In this document: piece after piece, positions 5,314 to 7,179 of the stretch
Position numbering within the stretch: position 1 is the first letter of the stretch
Layout of the letters: every line of letters begins with the position of its first letter
Origin: Actinomycetes bacterium
Lineage (GTDB): Bacteria; Actinomycetota; Actinomycetes; Mycobacteriales; Mycobacteriaceae
Direction: 5' to 3'
DNA length: 7,179 nt
Assembly (NCBI GenBank): GCA_023460175.1
Contig: JAEWRC010000079.1
Location: forward strand, 1-7,179
The notes under the pieces: model-generated
Databases searched by the model: none
Told to the model about the DNA's origin: nothing
The model's input: only the letters and a program-made list of their open reading frames with translations
Program-made: the position numbers and the translations under genes

Positions 5314-5925
5314 CTATCGGACGAAGTAGATCGTGGCGAACAGCGCAATCCAGACGATGTCGACGAAGTGCCAGTAATACGACACAACGATCGCCGCGGT
5401 GGCCTGCGCCGGCGTGAACTTGCTCATCGTGGTGCGCACGAGCAGCAGCACGAAGGCGACCAGACCGCCGATGACGTGCAGGCCGTGGAAGCCGGTGGTG
5501 ATGTAGAAGACCGAGCCGTATGCGCTACCGGGGATCGTCGTCCCGTGCTGCACCAGGTGGATGTACTCGTAGCCCTGCCCCATGACGAAGAACGTGCCCA
5601 TCAGCAGGGTGATGAAGTACCACCGACGCAGGCCGAAGACGTCGCCGCGCTCGGCGGCGAACACGCCCATCTGACAGGTGAACGACGATGCGATCAGCAC
5701 CAACGTCACCGGTACGGCCAACGCGAGGTTCAACTCGGTCGGGGGCGGCGGCCACTCGCCGCCGGCCTGTGCGCGCGCGACGAAGTACATCGCGAACAGT
5801 CCAGCGAAGAACATCAGCTCACTGGAAAGCCACACGATGGTGCCGACACTGACCATGTTTGGCCTGTTCAGCGAATGCACGCGCGACGTGATTGCAGTCC
5901 CAGAGGTACCCACAGCACTCGTCAC
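5314..5925 (-). CDS. ctaE: aa3-type cytochrome c oxidase subunit III (CtaE)
   Basis: The 203-aa product is the same length as M. tuberculosis CtaE as I recall it and belongs to the COX3 family, a membrane subunit that stabilises the catalytic subunit of complex IV. It is the short five-helix form, with helices near 27-50, 68-90, 98-118, 137-163 and 178-201. Conserved COX3 features are SELMFFAG at 35-42, where E36 matches the carboxylate known to react with DCCD, TGFHGLHV at 144-151 and YYWHFVDIVW at 183-192. The start is GTG at 5925, giving MTSAVGTSGTAITSRVHSLN, which matches the mycobacterial N-terminus I know. The frame stays open far upstream, but that is antisense to trpD. No good ribosome binding site precedes the GTG, so leaderless initiation is possible. 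It is first in the operon; the genes for oxidase subunits I and II are not in this window. Confidence 0.97.
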   Translation of the reverse strand: MTSAVGTSGTAITSRVHSLNRPNMVSVGTIVWLSSELMFFAGLFAMYFVARAQAGGEWPPPPTELNLALAVPVTLVLIASSFTCQMGVFAAERGDVFGLRRWYFITLLMGTFFVMGQGYEYIHLVQHGTTIPGSAYGSVFYITTGFHGLHVIGGLVAFVLLLVRTTMSKFTPAQATAAIVVSYYWHFVDIVWIALFATIYFVR

Positions 5926-5932
5926 GCCTAGA

Positions 5933-5938
5933 AGTATG
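5933..5938 (-). promoter_or_regulatory. Candidate -10 element for ctaE (CATACT)
   Basis: CATACT matches TATAAT at four of six positions and stands 7 nt before the ctaE GTG. That spacing would put the transcription start at or next to the start codon, giving a leaderless mRNA, a common form in mycobacteria. The absence of a good ribosome binding site fits. This is inference from spacing and a weak match. Confidence 0.35.
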
Positions 5939-5975
5939 ACGCTTTGTAGTTGTCGAACTCCACCCGGGGATGCAT

Positions 5976-5985
5976 TTGGGCCCAA
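5976..5985. promoter_or_regulatory. 10-bp perfect palindrome TTGGGCCCAA, possible operator
   Basis: This exact palindrome lies near the middle of the divergent promoter region, about 50 bp from either start codon, where one regulator dimer could affect both directions. No regulator is suggested by the sequence, and a 10-bp palindrome can arise by chance in such GC-rich DNA. Confidence 0.25.
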
Positions 5986-6025
5986 GTGTCGCCCTCCCAG
6001 ATGCCCCGGGCGAGCCCCGACGTGG

Positions 6026-6031
6026 GAATAT
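6026..6031 (+). promoter_or_regulatory. Candidate -10 element for trpD (GAATAT)
   Basis: GAATAT matches TATAAT at A2, A5 and T6 and is followed by exactly 7 nt before the trpD GTG, the same arrangement as on the ctaE side. GGGG at 6033-6036 is too close (2 nt) to be a normal ribosome binding site, so a leaderless start is plausible. The match is weak. Confidence 0.3.
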
Positions 6032-6038
6032 CGGGGTT

Positions 6039-7127
6039 GTGACTGACACCGCCGCGCGGCCGGAATCCGCCGCTCCCGCCTGGCCGACGATCCTGGGCCG
6101 CCTGACCGAACTGCAACCACTCGCCGCCGGGGAGGCCGGTTGGGCGATGGAACAGATCATGACCGGGGCGGCCACGCCGGCGCAGATCGCCGCGTTCGGG
6201 GTCGCCATGAAGATGAAGCGCCCGACCTCCGCGGAAGTCAACGAGTTGGCCGAGGTGATGCTGGCGCACGCCGTACACCTGCCGACCGCGCAGACCGGCA
6301 TCGAGGCCGTCGACATCGTCGGCACCGGCGGCGACGGCGCGCACACCGTCAACCTATCCACCATGGCCGCGATCGTGGTCGCGGCCTGCGGCGTGCCCGT
6401 GATCAAGCACGGCAACCGCGCGGCGTCGTCGCTGTCCGGCGGCGCGGACACCCTCGAGGCGCTCGGGGTGCGCATCGACCTGGGACCCGACGAGGTGGCG
6501 CGTTGCATCGCCGAACTCGGTATCGGCTTCTGCTTCGCGGCCAAGTTCCACCCGTCGTTCCGGCATTCCGGCGCGCCCCGTCGGGAGATCGGCGTCCCGA
6601 CGGTGTTCAACCTGCTGGGTCCGCTCACGAACCCCGGGGCGCCGCGCGCGGGGCTGATCGGCTGCGCGTTCGGGGATCTGGCCGAGGTGATGGCCGGCGT
6701 GTTCGCCACCCGGCGCAGCAGTGTGCTGGTGGTGCACGGGGACGACGGCCTCGACGAACTCACCACGACGACGACCTCGACGATCTGGCGGGTACAGGCC
6801 GGGACCATCGACCGGCTGACCTTCGACCCGGCCGGCTTCGGTTTCAAGCGCGCGCAACTCTCGGAGCTTCGCGGGGGCGACGCGGCGTTCAACGCGGAGG
6901 TGGCGCGGTCGCTGTTCGCCGGCGCCAAGGGCGCGGTGCGCGACGCCGTGGTCCTCAACGCCGCCGGCGCGATGGTGGCCCACGCTGGGCTCTCCTCGGG
7001 CGCGGACTGGCTGCCGTCGTGGGAGTCTGGGTTGGCCCGCGCCGCCGAGGCCATCGATTCCGGGGCGGCCGAACAGCTGCTCGCCAAGTGGGTGCAGCTC
7101 ACCCAGAAGCTCGCCGCGCCGGACTGA
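6039..7127 (+). CDS. trpD: Anthranilate phosphoribosyltransferase (TrpD)
   Basis: The enzyme joins anthranilate to phosphoribosyl pyrophosphate (PRPP), the second committed step of tryptophan synthesis, in the cytoplasm. The 362-aa product has a small helical N-terminal domain (about 16-85) and the larger PRPP-binding domain. Motifs in order are GTGGD (95-99, pyrophosphate binding), NLST (105-108), KHGNR (123-127), SGGAD (133-137), HPSFRH (171-176, by the anthranilate site), R182-R183, and DDGLDE (235-240), whose D239-E240 bind magnesium. All expected active-site residues are present. The start chosen is GTG at 6039, giving MTDTAARPES followed at 15 by WPTILGRL, which aligns with other mycobacterial TrpDs. 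An in-frame ATG at 5970 would add 23 residues of unlikely composition. The gene stands alone, divergent from ctaE, as in other mycobacteria where trpE, trpC, trpB and trpA lie elsewhere. The 52 bp after the stop are GC-rich; I see no clear terminator there. Confidence 0.97.
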   Translation: MTDTAARPESAAPAWPTILGRLTELQPLAAGEAGWAMEQIMTGAATPAQIAAFGVAMKMKRPTSAEVNELAEVMLAHAVHLPTAQTGIEAVDIVGTGGDGAHTVNLSTMAAIVVAACGVPVIKHGNRAASSLSGGADTLEALGVRIDLGPDEVARCIAELGIGFCFAAKFHPSFRHSGAPRREIGVPTVFNLLGPLTNPGAPRAGLIGCAFGDLAEVMAGVFATRRSSVLVVHGDDGLDELTTTTTSTIWRVQAGTIDRLTFDPAGFGFKRAQLSELRGGDAAFNAEVARSLFAGAKGAVRDAVVLNAAGAMVAHAGLSSGADWLPSWESGLARAAEAIDSGAAEQLLAKWVQLTQKLAAPD

Positions 7128-7179
7128 GCGCGCCGCGCCGCGGCGGGTCCCGATCGGCGGCCGCGTCGCGGTACTGCTC

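Larger units (their letters stand above)
5926..6038. promoter_or_regulatory. Divergent ctaE/trpD promoter region
   Basis: These 113 bp separate two genes transcribed away from each other, so promoters for the respiratory operon and for trpD must lie here or in the flanking coding ends. The region contains local AT-rich pockets, a 10-bp palindrome (TTGGGCCCAA, 5976-5985), a CCCGGGG/CCCCGGG inverted pair (5963-5969 and 6004-6010), and a -10-like hexamer before each start codon. I see no clear -35 boxes and no recognisable regulator site. Confidence 0.6.

Noticed and set aside
3462..5329. Long + strand frames opposite qcrA and qcrC (3462-4553 and 4379-5329)
   Set aside because: These are mirror frames of strongly coding - strand genes in high-GC DNA, with low-complexity Arg/Ala/Gly/Asp content and no family motif.
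5819..7102. - strand frame of 427 aa opposite trpD and the ctaE start
   Set aside because: trpD on the + strand has every motif of its family. The - strand frame is rich in Ser/Ala/Pro with no recognisable domain and overlaps the ctaE start out of frame.
7128..7179. Possible trpD terminator or 3' end of a following gene
   Set aside because: The 52 bp are GC-rich with several short overlapping palindromes but no clear stem-loop with a tail, and too little sequence remains to support a gene.

Overview
The window looks like chromosomal DNA of a mycobacterium (Mycobacterium/Mycolicibacterium type). Base composition is very GC-rich, the proteins closely match those of this genus, and the gene order is the one I know from the M. 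tuberculosis Rv2192c-Rv2198c locus: trpD, ctaE, qcrC, qcrA, qcrB, a DUF2561-type membrane protein and mmpS3. The species cannot be fixed from the window alone, but protein differences from recalled M. tuberculosis sequences suggest another species.

Layout. On the + strand at the left edge lie the 3' part of mmpS3 (1-485; a proline-rich stalk followed by the exported MmpS domain) and, 17 bp later, a four-helix membrane protein of the Rv2197c type (503-1102). A 551-bp convergent intergenic region follows (1103-1653). It has no credible gene but is full of structure: an 83-bp direct duplication whose 3' half forms a hairpin, a G-quadruplex motif, a 15-bp doublet, an 18-bp tandem repeat of nearly six units, and a 17-bp-stem terminator-like hairpin. 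On the - strand, a compact operon runs right to left: ctaE (5925-5314), qcrC (start at 5284 or 5302, end 4448), qcrA (4451-3300) and qcrB (3303-1654). The qcrC/qcrA and qcrA/qcrB junctions are both ATGA overlaps. A 113-bp divergent promoter region (5926-6038) separates ctaE from trpD, which reads rightward (6039-7127).

How the genes work together. qcrC, qcrA and qcrB encode the cytochrome bc1 branch (complex III), with a diheme cytochrome c, a three-helix Rieske protein and cytochrome b. ctaE encodes subunit III of the aa3 oxidase (complex IV). In Actinobacteria these form one bcc-aa3 supercomplex in which the diheme QcrC replaces a soluble cytochrome c. trpD is tryptophan biosynthesis and is linked only by the shared upstream region. 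mmpS3 and the DUF2561-type gene form a separate short membrane-protein unit converging on the respiratory operon.

This is mostly a conserved housekeeping locus and I see no new multi-gene system. The unexplained material is in the repeat-rich convergent region, followed by the start-site arrangements of qcrC, ctaE and trpD.
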